Below, in pieces: positions 1 to 11,600 of a stretch of DNA of 64,000 nt. The position numbers and the translations under genes are program-made. Position 1 is the first letter of the stretch, and every line of letters starts with the position of its first letter. The notes beneath the pieces were generated by a model. That model was not told where the DNA came from. It saw only the letters and a program-made list of their open reading frames with translations, and made no database searches. The stretch comes from Apiotrichum sp. Y4204 (taxonomy: Eukaryota; Basidiomycota; Tremellomycetes; Trichosporonales; Trichosporonaceae): the NCBI GenBank assembly GCA_025531455.1, contig JAMYHL010000003.1:1277485-1341484 (forward strand). The letters run 5' to 3'.

Positions 1-141
1 GACACGTGTCTTGCTATCCAGAAGGTGCTCCACACCGAAAAGGGAGACTCAAAGTACCGCCCGGCCACGCTCCTCCAGCGCATGGTCGATGCCGGGTGGT
101 ACGGCAAAAAGTCGGGACGCGGATTCTACGAGTACAAGTAG
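1..141 (+). CDS. 3-hydroxyacyl-CoA dehydrogenase, C-terminal end (partial)
   Basis: The first 46 codons read in frame 1 and end at TAG 139-141; the start lies outside the window. The peptide carries the C-terminal 3HCDH-domain signature: [11 protein letters not shown], then [19 protein letters not shown], then [11 protein letters not shown] at the extreme C-terminus. In this family the C-terminal helical domain makes the dimer and closes over the acyl-CoA substrate. The enzyme oxidises L-3-hydroxyacyl-CoA (or 3-hydroxybutyryl-CoA) with NAD+ in fatty-acid beta-oxidation. The NAD-binding Rossmann half and the catalytic His/Glu are not in view, so chain-length preference and organelle cannot be judged. 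The gene is convergent with the Cid1-type gene to its right. A near-perfect 28-bp duplication overlaps the stop codon. Confidence 0.9.
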   Translation, partial: DTCLAIQKVLHTEKGDSKYRPATLLQRMVDAGWYGKKSGRGFYEYK

Positions 142-172
142 AGAGAATGTATTCTACGAGTATAAAGTAGAG
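123..172 (+). repeat. 28-bp tandem duplication across the stop codon
   Basis: ATTCTACGAGTACAAGTAGAG (123-143) is repeated as ATTCTACGAGTATAAAGTAGAG (151-172), with one substitution and one inserted A. The first copy encodes the last residues (FYEYK) and stop of the dehydrogenase; the second lies in its 3' UTR. If the first stop were lost, the second copy would partly repeat the C-terminus, but the inserted A shifts the frame. Confidence 0.85.
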
Positions 173-510
173 CATGTATTGTGGTTTTGGGGGCTGCCGC
201 ACAGAGCGTGCCTATTGCGCGTTCGCAGACTGCTGTCGCCGCGGTCTCCTACTCATTCTGGGCGCTCATGCCCCTCAGCTTCTCGGGCTCACGTCTGCAC
301 GCAGACTCGCTCATAACATCTGGGCCGCTTGTCCGCTGACTCGCACATTGCCCAGAACTTAACCCTCAGGCTACGCTCGCCCGTTCCTGCTCCGACAAGA
401 CCCCGCATGCATGCGATGCAGCACTACCACCGGCCCCCGCGGCCTCCTGCCTTGTCTCTTGCCCCCTGCTTGGCCCTGTCGGAATGCCAAAAAGCCGTGC
501 TATATGCCTT
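142..510. other. convergent intergenic region
   Basis: This 369-bp segment separates the 3' ends of the dehydrogenase (+) and the Cid1-type polymerase (-). It must hold both 3' UTRs and poly(A) sites. Apart from the second copy of the stop-codon duplication I see nothing supportable; short ORFs here are shadows. Confidence 0.6.
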
Positions 511-3237
511 CTATTGCTCTGCGGGACTGCTGCCCTTTTGCTCGGGAGTCGCGGTGGGGCTCCGCAAGCCGCTGCCGGGCGTCGCGCCCGGGCTTGTCTT
601 GACGCCCAGCTGCCCAAAGCTCGTGGTCAGCGACTCGACGGGCGCCGCATCGGGGGTGCTGGATCCACCGGTAACTCCGTTCCCTGCGGGGAGGGCGTGC
701 GCCTGCGGTTGCGGGGAGAGGAGTGTGCTCGGGGAGATGAACGGCGCGGGGGACGCGCCCGCGCTGCCCTTGCCGTCGGCCGGCGGCGACGCCTTGTCCG
801 CAGAGTTCGGGTGGAGGGACGCCGAGACGACAGGCGGCGAGAACGGCGCAAAGGCCGGGAGGGGGGACGCCTGTTCGGCCGAATGCGACTGGTGGAGCTG
901 GGATGGCGGCAACGAGAGGTCGCGCGTGCCCGAGACATTGCGCCCGCGCGAGGCGGGGACGGGGCCAACAGGCCCAGGTCCAGCCGTGTCCGAGCTGCCC
1001 GAGCTGTAGGTGGACGGGACGGACGGGCCGGCGGAATGCGGCCCGTGTTGCGAGGCAGGTGCACCTGGCGCACCGTACGAGCCGCGATGCTGGTCGTAGC
1101 CCCACACGGATGGGGATACGGACGACGCGCCGCGTCCAATCTCGAGCTGCGCGTACAAGCGCGACGGGGACAGCGGCGCCGAAACGGTCCCAACGGCGTT
1201 CGGGTTGTCGTAAGAAGCAGTGCCGCGGCGCGAGTTGGAACGCGGGTAGTTGCTCTCCATTGCCCGGCTCACGGGGTCGCGTCCGCGCTGGGCGTACTCG
1301 GCAAACGGCGGCTCGTTCACCCCTCCCAGGCCCAGGCTGCTGCTCGGGCTGTTGGCGGCGGGACGCGACGGGGACTGCATCCAGATATCGGACGGTGCGC
1401 CGAGCTCGGGGGCGCTGACAATGGGCCCAACCCCAACTGCTGACGGTGCGGGCTCGGTTGTCCGTCCGCGACCACGCGCGCTGCCACCGTGAATCATCGG
1501 CTCGGTCATCGCGCCGGGGCCGTTCATCGGACCGCTGGAAGGAGCAGGGCCGCCCTGATAGCGGTCAAAGGGTTGTTGGGAATGGCTCCTCCATCCTGGG
1601 CCGCCGGCGGGTCCACCAGCTGATCCAGTAAACTGTGTGCGAACGTTCAGCGTCCGAGGGGCGGGGGACGCCGAGCGCGGGGCGCGGAGCAGCTCGTCCT
1701 CGCGCTCACGACACAGTTCCGCGAGGGCCTGCACTGCGCGCTCCGGCCGCTGGGTGAGAATACGCGTCGCGCGCATAAACTCGCCGCGGATTGTGTACAG
1801 CCCATCCTTGGTGACGGTGCGGGCGACGTTGTAGGTGATCTCGAATGGGTCCTCAATGCACAACCTGTTGCGGTCGCGGGCCATCTCGTTCAATCCACCG
1901 ACATCAATCTGCGGGGTTAGTCACGACCCTACACGGATGCGGGCGAAATATCCGCCGAGCTCACGTCATTTGTCCAGCCCTTGCTCTCCTTTGTAAGCGG
2001 TCCAGCACGGAGCGAGAGCACCATCGTGTTGAACTGGAAGTCGTGCGAAAAGTAGCGGAAAAAGTCGATGAGAAGCTCGCCGACACTCTCAAAGTTGACG
2101 GAAGACCACTCTTGGCGGAGCATCTCGACGTCGTCGAAAAAGTAGACGTTGCGGCCCTGAAGCATCATTTCCTCCTCGGTAATGGGCCGGAGCGGCGCGA
2201 TGCGCTGCAGGTTGGGTAGCACTGGTGGCTGCTTGACGTGCACCAGGAAGTAGAGCACCATGAGGGTTATTCCGTCTGCGGTGAGCGACTGCCGTAGAAG
2301 CGTTACTCACAAGAAGACAGAGTCCCGCGGTACGGCGAGTTGATCCTGCGGCGCTTGGCCCAGACCTTGAGGAAGAGGACGAGCGTGCGCACACGGGCGG
2401 GGTCAATCGTCGCGTAGGTGAGGAGGAGGCGTGTGTTCTCTATCGCCAGCCGGTTCTCTATACCAATGTCACACGCGATACCTGGCGGGTTAGAGAGGAT
2501 GGCGTATACGAACCCACCAAAGGGAAGACCTGGCGACGACGCGAGGTTGAGCTTGATGATCGGTATACGCGCCTTGGGGAGCGGCTTGACGTCAAAGTTG
2601 GTCTCCTGATGGTCAGCCTGGCAGTTTTATGGCTTTTTCTTTTTTTTTTGTGTTTATTTTGAACCCACCCTCTCGAGAAGATCGCCTATCATCTGCACAA
2701 ACGTGGACGGGTCGAGAGCGGCCTCGGGATCGTCGATGAGAACGACGAGATCCATGTCTGGGAGTCAGCGCCCATGTCAGAGCTGCGCCTCCTGGGAACA
2801 TGGCCAGTGCCGCTGATCTTGCGCTGGCGCCTCGAGGCCGAAAGGTATGCGCTGTTTGCTGGTGTGCTGGTCTTTTTCCACCAGCAACGGTGATCATCCC
2901 ACACTCGGACGCAGAGCGCCAGCCGCAGCCAGCCATTGACCGCGCGGATCCCACTCACCAGAGTGCTTGAGGCCAAACGAGTTGACGCTGCTGCCAAACG
3001 ACAGTAAGCGCGAGCTGGGCTCGATCGTCTTGATGAGTTTTTCAATGAGACATCGCACCCTGTGGTCAGTCGTGAGGGCACTACGCGACGAATGACAGCT
3101 GGGTCCCTCATCCACAGCAGCACTCACTCTTCCTTGATGCTCAGCTCCTCAGAGCTGGGAAGGAGGGGGAGGACGTAGGAGAAGAGCGAGGTCGAGAGGT
3201 CGCTGAGGAAGCGACGGTGAAGGACGCCGGGATGCAT
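511..3237 (-). CDS. Cid1-family poly(A) RNA polymerase (nucleotidyltransferase)
   Basis: Non-canonical poly(A)/poly(U) polymerase of the Cid1/Cid13/Trf group, which adds nucleotides to RNA 3' ends. Six exons: 3237-3128, 3059-2959, 2757-2669, 2605-2311, 2275-1965, 1908-511 (767 aa). The nucleotidyltransferase core shows G59-S60 in LLSFGSSVNSFGLKHSDMDL, the catalytic pair D71 and D73 (codon 71 is split by an intron), and a third acidic residue D146 in GIACDIGIEN. The PAP-associated domain spans about 259-330 (VGELLIDFFRYFSHDFQFNT, then LCIEDPFEITYNVARTV). The remaining ~430 residues are a Ser/Pro/Gly-rich, probably disordered tail. ATG 3237 is the first in-frame ATG before the core. A further ~100-codon open stretch upstream (to 4104) has no ATG, so a longer product would need non-AUG initiation. 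The exact subclass (Cid1, Cid11 or Cid13) is not resolved. Confidence 0.86.
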
Positions 3238-4203
3238 CGTGGCGAGCGAGAAGAGGCCGGGAGTCTGGGAGTAGCGAACGAAGGAAGGAGGGGCGCGGAA
3301 AGGCGGGGGGTGCGACTCTGCTGCGCGGGGCGTGAGGAGTGCAAGAGTTGCGAGGGAAGAGGCGAGCAAGAGTCAGATCGCGTCAGAAAATCAGCAACAA
3401 ATGGCACGCGATCACGCGACGGAGAGTGGCTCCTCGAAAGGTGTATGGCGATCGCGGGCACGCTGAGGGGGTGCAGACGACAGACGGGAGACGCGGTGCG
3501 GGGCTGAAAGGTGAGCGCTGGACAAGGCGACAAAGCTGGACAATGAGGAAAGAGAAAGAGCAAGAAACGACGAGGAAAGCGCGCAAGATTGAAGCGAATA
3601 CTACGCCTTACAGCGCAGCGGGGCGTATATTAGCACAAAAGCGCGAAACTGTCACCCTCGAGTCGTGAAGCGAAGACGAGGATACAGTCAACCGCCAGGC
3701 AGATGAACTCGATTTTCCACGCGCCGCGCAGCACCGCCAGCTCGCCAGCTCGAGCTCCAGCTCCGCGTTTCTCCAAAGCTCCGACGGATACTCACCTGCG
3801 CTCTTCCTTCAGTGTCGAGGACGGGAGAATAAGGTGTCCCAGCCGCGTCGGTCGAGATCGAGTCGCGGATCCGGGACCGAGAGGAGTAGCCGCCGACGAG
3901 GGGGGGGGGGGCAGGGGGGAACGGAGACGCGAGACGCGAGACGCGGAGGTGCGCGAGTGAGGCGGGGCGGACGAGATGGGGTGGGATGTCTCGATTGTCC
4001 GGTGGTGAGACTGGGGATACAGTAGTTGTCGGCGTCGTCGGTGTGTCCGTCGTCGCTGTCAGTGGTGGTGTACTCCTTCTATTGAACACGCTCTCTCTCT
4101 GCACTTTTTTGGTGCGGCGCGTCGTGTCCCCCTCTGGTCAGCGTGCCATAGTGCTGGTAGTGTGCTCTGTCGCTCTGGCTAGTGACGGCAGAATATAGTG
4201 CAC
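3238..4203 (-). other. 5' leader/promoter of the Cid1-type gene
   Basis: Region upstream of ATG 3237. Between 3238 and 4145 the minus strand contains no ATG in any frame; the next one upstream (4149-4147) opens a four-codon uORF, ATG GCA CGC TGA. A long open frame at 4104-3688 begins with GTG, lacks ATG, and carries a good donor (GTGAGT at 3795-3790), so it may be a spliced 5' UTR exon. A run of about 11 G at 3900-3910, followed by GCAGGGGGGA, could form a stable structure. Confidence 0.5.
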
Positions 4204-5228
4204 CCCACCGTGGGAGACTAGGACCGGGACTAAAATGTTCAATTTATTTGGTAACTGAAAAATTAATCCAGAGCTAATGATCTCCTTGCTCGCACCCAAA
4301 TTCAATTAGATTACACCCATCTTTTAATTCCTTCTTTACGATTGTGGTTTGTTATCCCGGAAATTTATTTAGATTTTTGCACAAGAATCGAATGACGCAC
4401 ACAGTGACACTTTCTGGCACTCGAGGCACTCTGCAAGCTCTTTGCACCCTGCATGTGTGCATGTGCTCGTCGGCAACACCCTGCACGCACACCCTGCTAC
4501 CCTGCTACCCTGTGGAGCGCACACATAACACCGAGGGACCGAGGCCGCGGTCTCCGAGAGGCACGGGGCGCGAGGCGCGCAGTGGTGGCCGTGATACCTC
4601 CAGTCTCCAGTCCTGAAGTGCCCCAGAACGCCAGCACGCGGGCGATCACCCATTGGCGAACTGCAGACCTCTACTCCCAATTCCTTACACCAACTGCGTG
4701 TGCCACTGCTCCTCCCACCAATCTCCTCTCATGCACCATAGGTTCATGCTGCCAAGCAAAAGAAAAAAGGTAAAAACTAGGAAATGACTGGGTAAAATGG
4801 CGCAGCCGGCACGGCCATGTATTGTGCGGCGACGGTATAGGTACTGTATAGAGGTACGGTCGTGAGCGCGTATACGCGCGTAGGTGTAAGTGTAAGGCAT
4901 GATAGGTGGCGTGTTTCGCGTGTGTCGCGTGTTTGTGTGAAAGTGAGGTGTAAGTGCGTGGTGTGTGGTGCGTCGTGGAGGGGGGGGTGAGTGGGGAGGG
5001 GGGGTAGGGGGGTAGGGGTGGTTGTGGTCAATGGGGAATAATGTTCCAAGTCCTCGTTCGTTGTTGTAGCGCAAACCCTAAGAAGACGAGAGAGAAAAAG
5101 TGGTGAAACGAGTGGAAACGATTCGGGTATCTGGCGGGCGGCGGCACACTGGCGCGCCGACGGGGTATGTGGGTGAGCCATCTATGAGGTGGGGAGGTGA
5201 TGAGGGTGGAGAGTGGGGGTGAGTAGGA
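4204..5228. other. intergenic region, with RhoGEF 3' UTR at its right end
   Basis: About 4200-4400 is AT-rich and probably promoter-proximal spacer for the Cid1-type gene. From about 4780 to 5228 the minus strand is C-rich and should include the 3' UTR of the Rho exchange factor. No ORF here resembles a known protein. Confidence 0.5.
4978..5025 (+). repeat. G-rich tract, possible G-quadruplex
   Basis: At least five separate runs of four to eight G occur within about 45 bases, separated by one to five other bases (…GTGGGGAGGGGGGG TAGGGGGG TAGGGG…). This meets the usual G3+N1-7 pattern. It lies about 200 bp downstream of the RhoGEF stop on the non-coding strand for that gene, so its RNA would be C-rich while the template strand is G-rich. 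Confidence 0.7.
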
Positions 5229-8200
5229 TCACCGCCGTGCGCGGTCGCTGCCGGCAAGAAGCGACTGGTGGAGGCCCTCGGCGGCGGCCTCGTTGCGCAG
5301 CTGGATCATGTAGATGATACCTGTCCGGTGTCCGCGGTCCGAGATCTCCACAGCGACACCCGTGCGGCCGACACGCTCGACGCCGTCAGTGAGGACAATT
5401 GTCGAAATGAGCATGCCCTTGCCGTTGCTGTTCTCGACCACGAGCTGCTTGAGCTGGCGCGCCGACGTCTCGACATAGAGCTTGAGCTTGCCCTGGCCGT
5501 GTGATTTCCACTGCTGGTGGCCCTGCTTGGCGAACACCTTGCACTTCATCTGCGCATTGATAATTGTCGGGCCCTTGAGCGACGAAAAGTCCTCCTTTGG
5601 CGACGGAGGCGGCGAGTCGTCGTGGTCAAAGCCACCGCCGACCGGGCTGGCCAACGGGGAACTCTCGCTCTGCTTGATGGCCTCGAAATGCGCCGAGGGC
5701 ATCGCTGGCGGTCCGGCCAACGGCATGCCGTGGCCGAGGTCGCTCATGCCCATGTCGTACATTGGTTCGGCCGAGCGCGAACGAGGCGGCGGCGCGTGCT
5801 CCAAGTGCGAGTGATTGCCAGGGTAAAGACCAGAGTCCGAGTAGTTAGTAGCCGTGCGACCAAACGGACGGGGAGGGAGCATCTCCTGGCGGGTCGACGG
5901 CAGGGGCTTGTCGCTAAGAGGCACTCCTGCGCGGTTGGGCAAAGGCATGTTCCCGTACGAAGGGTGGTGGGGCATGCCAGTATGCCCATACGGACTCATC
6001 GTCCCCGGTGGGCCGTAGTTGGTCGACTGCGTCGATGTCCCCGAATGGGACGAACTCCACGAGCGACCAGACACACTTCGATCGGACCCCGATGGAATGC
6101 GGTCGGACGGGTGGCCCTGCGGGTTACCAGACGGTGTCATCGGACGGCCATCGCCTGAGAGCATGATGCGGGGCTTGCCAGGGGCTGGATATCTCATAGG
6201 AGGCTGGCCATGACCAGCCTGTTGGTGGGGAGCCTGGTGGCCACCAGGCCCAGGCATGTGTTGCCCAGGCCCCGGCATGTGTTGACCAGGTGCGGGCATG
6301 TGCTGACCAGGGCCAGGCATCTGGTGGCCGGGACCATTTGGTGCGGGGTAACCGTTCGACATGCTACGCTGCGGCATCGCACGGGGAGCAGCACGGGAAG
6401 GCAGCTGTTGGTCCTGTTCTTGTGACCTGCAAGAGCCGTTCGACGAGGCAACATTGAGCTGTCTCATCTGGCCGGAGAGGTCAGTCGGGGATGGCGACAT
6501 GGCCGTCGGAGACATGAGGTTGCCGCTTTGGCTTGTTGGCGACATCGGCCCGGCTGGCGGCATACCTGCGTGGTGACCACCGGGTGAGAGGGGGCTGGGA
6601 AGGCGCTGGGCATGCCCGGGGCCATCGATGGGAGAGTTACCGACACGGGCAGTGGGCATGGGTGTTGTGGATATCGTAGGACGGGGCGGGGCTAGATGTC
6701 AGTCCTGCTCGCTCTGGGGGCTCACCTCCAGAAGCAAACTCAATACACTGGGTCACACTCTTCATCAAAAGGTCGCGCTCAATCTCCGACTCTGCATGGA
6801 TGACAAACGTCTCCTTGCGCATGACGGTGATCGCAACGACATTGCTCTGCTCGCCTTCCATGGGAGTGAGATGCTTTCCAGCCAGAGGGGGGTAAGCGAG
6901 CCACATTTCCGGCATCGGGCCTCCCTCGCCGACACGGCTGGGCTGGTCGCGGGCGACCTCCTGGGCACGAGCGGCCTTCTCGGCAGCCTCCATGCGGTCG
7001 GTAATGAGAAACAAATCCGTCAAGACAAAGATGTGGGCACGGCGGTGGACGACCTGCTGACCCGTCGAGGTCGGGGTAAAGTAGATCGTAGCATCGTGGG
7101 ACGAGCGGATCGTGCGCGCATACGGCAGGTTCGGAGGGCTCATCTGCAGCCTGCATTTCTGAATGTCAGTTGCTTCCATTCGGTACCCGACTCACCCTTA
7201 GCTGCATGTTGAACAGGTCTATGGTGCGCTCTGTGTCGATACGAAGCTCGAGGTCAGTGATCGGGGGTGGCTGTGCGCTGGACCCAGCGCCGACCGCTTT
7301 GACATTCCGACCCGGGGACTGGTTGATACTTGTGGCAGTGGACGTCGCAGAGCTGTGGGTGCTGTCGACACGGCTGTTGAACCCAGAGATGCTGCATGAG
7401 TCAACTTTCGACGCCATGTGAATCGAGACTTACACAGACTGGGTCTCCACCGAGCTGCCCATTCCTGAGCTGGAGCGGTTGGGAAGCGGCTTGTCGTTGT
7501 CGTTGGCAGACCCCTGGGACTTGACAGAGGGAGCAGTCGATACGGTCGGCGATTCGTCGCTCACGTCGCACTCGAGACGGGCCTCGAGGTCATTCACAAG
7601 AGATTCGAGCCTCTGGTTTGCGGTCTGGAGCATGCGGTGGTCGCTGCGTCCCTCAGTGGTGCTGCTAAGGAGACGCGCATAAAGCTTGCGGTAGTATCGC
7701 AGACGGGCATAAGGGAGGAGAAACAGGGCATCGAGTGTCCATCGCTCCAGGGGCGGGGTGGGCGGAGATGTGACGGACACCTCATCAAGGATCGGGGGCA
7801 GAAGGGTATTGTCCACAATGGGCTTGTAGTTGTCGAATCCGGTGAGATATATCGACACATAACGACCATACGAGGGTTCCAGGTCGTCGACCTGAATGTC
7901 AGCGCCACGCACGTTGCTGCCACGGGGAGAGATGCCGAGGAGTGACACGACGTACCCATCGCATTAACAAGTCTCCCAGCAGCTTGGGTTCGGAGGGATT
8001 GTCGGCGACCTCTCTCAGTTTCTGCACAGTTAGCGATCGCGCATGCGCATCTGGCGAGCTTGACCGCCAGTCGGCCAGGAGCACTCACAGAGCCGAATGC
8101 CCGGTTGGCGCGGTAGACGGCCTCGATGCACCGAAACATGGCGTCGAGTTTTGGCGGCGGCAGGTCCTTTCGCGACCACGCAGCGGCGACTCTCTGGAAT

Positions 8201-8682
8201 GTCAGCATGCTCGGATCAGCAGTCTCCGGGGAGATGCAGCTCCATCAGAGACGTAACTCGGCACGCACCCGAATGACGAGCGTGAGCTGCGCAATGTATG
8301 TCTTCTCCGTCTCTTGCAGGTCCGCGAACGGGTTGCGCTGGGGCTTGGCTGGCGGGGGCGGCGGTGTAGACTCCTGGCGCTGCGGCGGCGCATGTGGTGC
8401 ATATGATGCCGGCTGGGGCATTTGTCGCGGCGCGTTGGCTGGGGACGGCGAGCGGTGGCCTACCGCGGGCATGGGCATCTCGAGGCCGAGCCCGGTGGTG
8501 GGCGCATTGTGTGCGTACGGCTGGCGCCAGTTGCCTTGCGGCGGCCCCGGCTGGTGCTCGATGTGATCTGTGCGCCGCGGGGCAGCCGGGTTGTAGTGTG
8601 ACGGCGGCGTTGGGCTAGATGGGTATGCCTGGGGGTGGTACTGGCGCGACGGACCGGGCGCCGACTGGTACTGCGCTGCCAT
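5229..8682 (-). CDS. Rho guanine nucleotide exchange factor (DH-PH) with C-terminal RanBD/PH-like domain
   Basis: Dbl-family exchange factor that would load GTP on a Rho/Cdc42 GTPase at the cell cortex. Seven exons: 8682-8269, 8193-8089, 8021-7956, 7891-7434, 7391-7196, 7158-6726, 6691-5229 (1044 aa). Start ATG 8682 follows an open stretch without another in-frame ATG. The Pro/Gln-rich N-terminus is followed by the DH domain at ~118-310 (NPFADLQETEKTYIAQL; later LERWTLDALFLLPYARLRYY, the conserved late DH helix). The PH domain is at ~415-555 (HIFVLTDLFLITDRM … ETFVIHAESEIERDLLM). A long Pro/Ser/His/Met-rich linker (~560-925) contains a QHMPGPG repeat. The last ~115 residues (KCKVFAKQGHQQWKSHGQGK … TGVAVEISDRG … IIYMIQLRNE) resemble a second PH/RanBD-like fold. 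GTPase specificity cannot be read from sequence alone. Confidence 0.9.
6248..6332 (-). repeat. 21-bp coding minisatellite (QHMPGPG repeat) in the RhoGEF
   Basis: Four imperfect 21-bp units around CCAGGCATGTGTTGACCAGG encode (H/Q)QMPGPG, QHMPAPG, QHMPGPG and QHMPGPG in the disordered linker, followed by a degenerate GHQAPHQQ stretch. Whole-codon units allow copy number to change without frameshift. Confidence 0.85.
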
Positions 8683-11600
8683 TTGTGGGGGCGGCGCGGC
8701 GTCGGGGTTCGGAGTGAGGTGAGATCGGGGCTGGGGCGGGGGTGACGACAAACGTGGCTACGAACGGCCGGGGGAGAGAAGGGGAGTGAAGGAAAAGAAA
8801 GAGGTAATAGAGAGCGGAGCTGAAAGGAATAGAAAATGGTAAACGAGAGTGGGATGTGGTTGCTTTGTTGTATTTTTGTTTCCACAGTAGGTCGGAGAAG
8901 AAGAAGAAGGTATAATGCCTGGCGCGGCGGCAGCAGGGGAGAGAGAAGGTGGACTGAGCCGCGTGTTGGTCGAAATGGAAGAGGAGTGTGATGGAGAATG
9001 TCAAAGATTGGAATGGGGGTTTGTGATTGTGTTGCTGCGAGTGACAGAGCACGGGGTGCGGGTAGCCGCCATCAACTGTGGTATGGGATGGGGTTGGAAG
9101 CGCCGGGTGTGGTGGTGTGGTTGCAGGTGGAATGGGTCTGGGCCACCTGCGCCTTGGCGAGAAGAGGCAAAAGAGAGAGACACTACTAGGCGGCGGGACG
9201 GGATGGCGCGGGGGGATTTGAGCTCGGACCTGGCTCTTGGACCTTGAACGAGCAACAGGTACTGCAGATTCAGGAGGGGATGGCTCGGCAAGTTGCACGA
9301 GCTGTTACAGTTACTCGGAGGGTACAGAGGGCGAGCAACTGTGGTACGCTGTGGGGGGTCTTGTGGATCGAGGATCAAGGATCGCAAGTAAGAGATCAAG
9401 AGATGCTTGCCCAGAAGGCCGTGGTGCATGGTGGTACAACAGGGTGAACAACAAATCCAAACTGGGCCAGGCAGAGAGAAATGTGCATCTGGTGCGGAAC
9501 GCACGTACTCCCCTTCTGTCTCTGCCTCTGCTCTTCCACCTCTTTGCATGGCCAGACGAAAGGGTCAACAGGATGCCGAACAGGGTTTGTGCGGCGGCGG
9601 CGGCGGAGGCGGCCGTGAGGCGCGGACTCAGGGACATGAGTGAGGGGGTGTCCCGGGTGGCCGGTGTGGGGTGCAGTGCGATGGGTGACACGCGACACGT
9701 CCTCTTGCTGCCCAGGGATCCGGAACCAATGCTGTTCCAGGCATCCCGAGTGGGCGATCACGAGAGTACTCGTGCTGGCCTTGCGCGCTCGCGCTGGATG
9801 AGACCTTGTCAAGCGAAGTGACTGCGAGTAGCTAGAGCAGCTCTGGAGATCTACCAGAGTTGGATGCCATGCTCGATCTTGTTCAGGGCACATGGGATTT
9901 GTACGTACTTCGCTCCAAACGCAAAAAGAGGCACGCTCCGACGCGCCGGCGCTCCGAGTCACCAAACAGAAAGGGTTTATCCGATCTGGACTGGCCGAGG
10001 ACCGTAGGCCGTCGTTGATGGCTTCTTGTACGTCAAGCCGCGCCGGCGCGTCAAGAAGGGGCTGCGGATCGCAAAGTACACCATTCTTAGGCCAGGGCTG
10101 GGAGTCACCACCACTACTATCAATACCAAGGAAGCGCACTCCAAAAAGCAACAGGACACCGAAATCTGCCATCTGCCATAAAGTTGCAGCATCAAACCGC
10201 GGGAACACGGGCAGCGAGGGGTACCCACTCGGCATGTGCTACTGTATGTGCTACATGGCGGCATAACGTATACAGTAGTGCTCTCCGTACAGCGCGATGG
10301 TGGGTACGGTGTGGCCGGGATTGCTATCCATATCTCGAGGCGAGGCGTGCAGGGAGTGAGTGGCGTTTGCCTGGCTTGCAGCCAACGTCTTTGGATTTTC
10401 TGGGCTCTGCCAGGATCGCTGTGGGCTGAAGCTCCATTCTAGGCTCTACAGGCGCTGCGTTCTGGACTTGGTTTTGTCCAAACATGATGATCTGTGCATG
10501 GCTGAGTGGAGGGAAATGTTGTCGGCGATGAGGAGTTGGAGCTTGACGCGCGATAGACGAACGACAGGAGAGGCATGATCGGCAGGACATGCACCACAAG
10601 TAGGTGGACAATACATCCCGGCCTCCCGGCCGGAGACGAGGAACACAGAAATGCTGTCGGTTGTACTCTCTCGCTAGCTCGCTCCCACGATGACGTCCGC
10701 CCATCGACAACCAACATGTACAAAGCGCGGGAATGCAACATGAAACTCGGCAAGCGATCAAGCGAGCTCCAACAATGCAACAAGGACACGGCTCGTCATC
10801 AAACGCGGACCTCGAATGACCCAAACCTTGTCTCCACTTGTCCTTGTCGTCCAGATCCTCGGGCCGCAGGGTGTTGCCGTAAAGGGGAACCGCGTGCCGA
10901 TCCGCGATCGGTTCGTGATCGGTTCTGCTTCACCTTCAGTCCTCGGCTTTTGATTGTCCATCTCTCAGTTGAGCTCTCAACACCATCTCGGGGCGAGTCT
11001 AAACGATAGTCCGCAATGCGTGTGTCAACGTACCTGACCTGGGCGTGTGCTATTCATATACCTTGAAACTCTGTCACGAGCTTTGCGAGCGCGAGGTGAG
11101 AGTGAGGAGAATGGGAGCACGACAAGGGGAGTCATGTACAGTATACTGCTCATAACTCATACCGTTGACGTGAAGCGCGTTGCGAAATTTGGCCAGTCTA
11201 CGTATGCAGCGTATATTTGATCATTACCTCGCCTCGCCTCACGTATGCTCGATCCGCTTGGCGTTGCTTGTCGAGCGGTGCGCGGCTGGGTCTGACTTGA
11301 CATTTATCGCAGTGGACGCCAGACACGACGCGGCGCGCGGCCCACACGCAATGCCAATGAAGAACGTCGAGCATTTTGGGCCAGCTGGGTCCGCATCGCG
11401 CGCACCGGTGATCAAGCTTCGAGTATTGAGAGTCAAGGATCAGTGAAGCGCTCTTCAACACATCTTCGACATCCGCAGATCCCAGCCATCTTCGATCCTC
11501 GATTAGCTTGCACTTGCAGGCCACACGCACAGGTGCAGCCGTAACGCCCATGCTGCGGGATGGCACCACGGTACCACGGCCCGTAAGCCGCGCTTCGTCC

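Noticed and set aside
484..1443. 319-codon Arg-rich open frame on the plus strand
   Set aside because: It is antisense to the low-complexity tail of the Cid1-type protein; GC-rich coding DNA opens opposite frames. The minus frame joins to a recognisable enzyme.
3688..4104. 138-codon minus-strand frame as N-terminus of the Cid1-type protein
   Set aside because: It has no ATG at all and begins at GTG; kept only as a possible leader exon.
9396..10235. 279-codon minus-strand ORF
   Set aside because: No recognised motif, mixed low-quality codon use and overlap with other open frames; no supporting splice sites with CTGAC acceptors.
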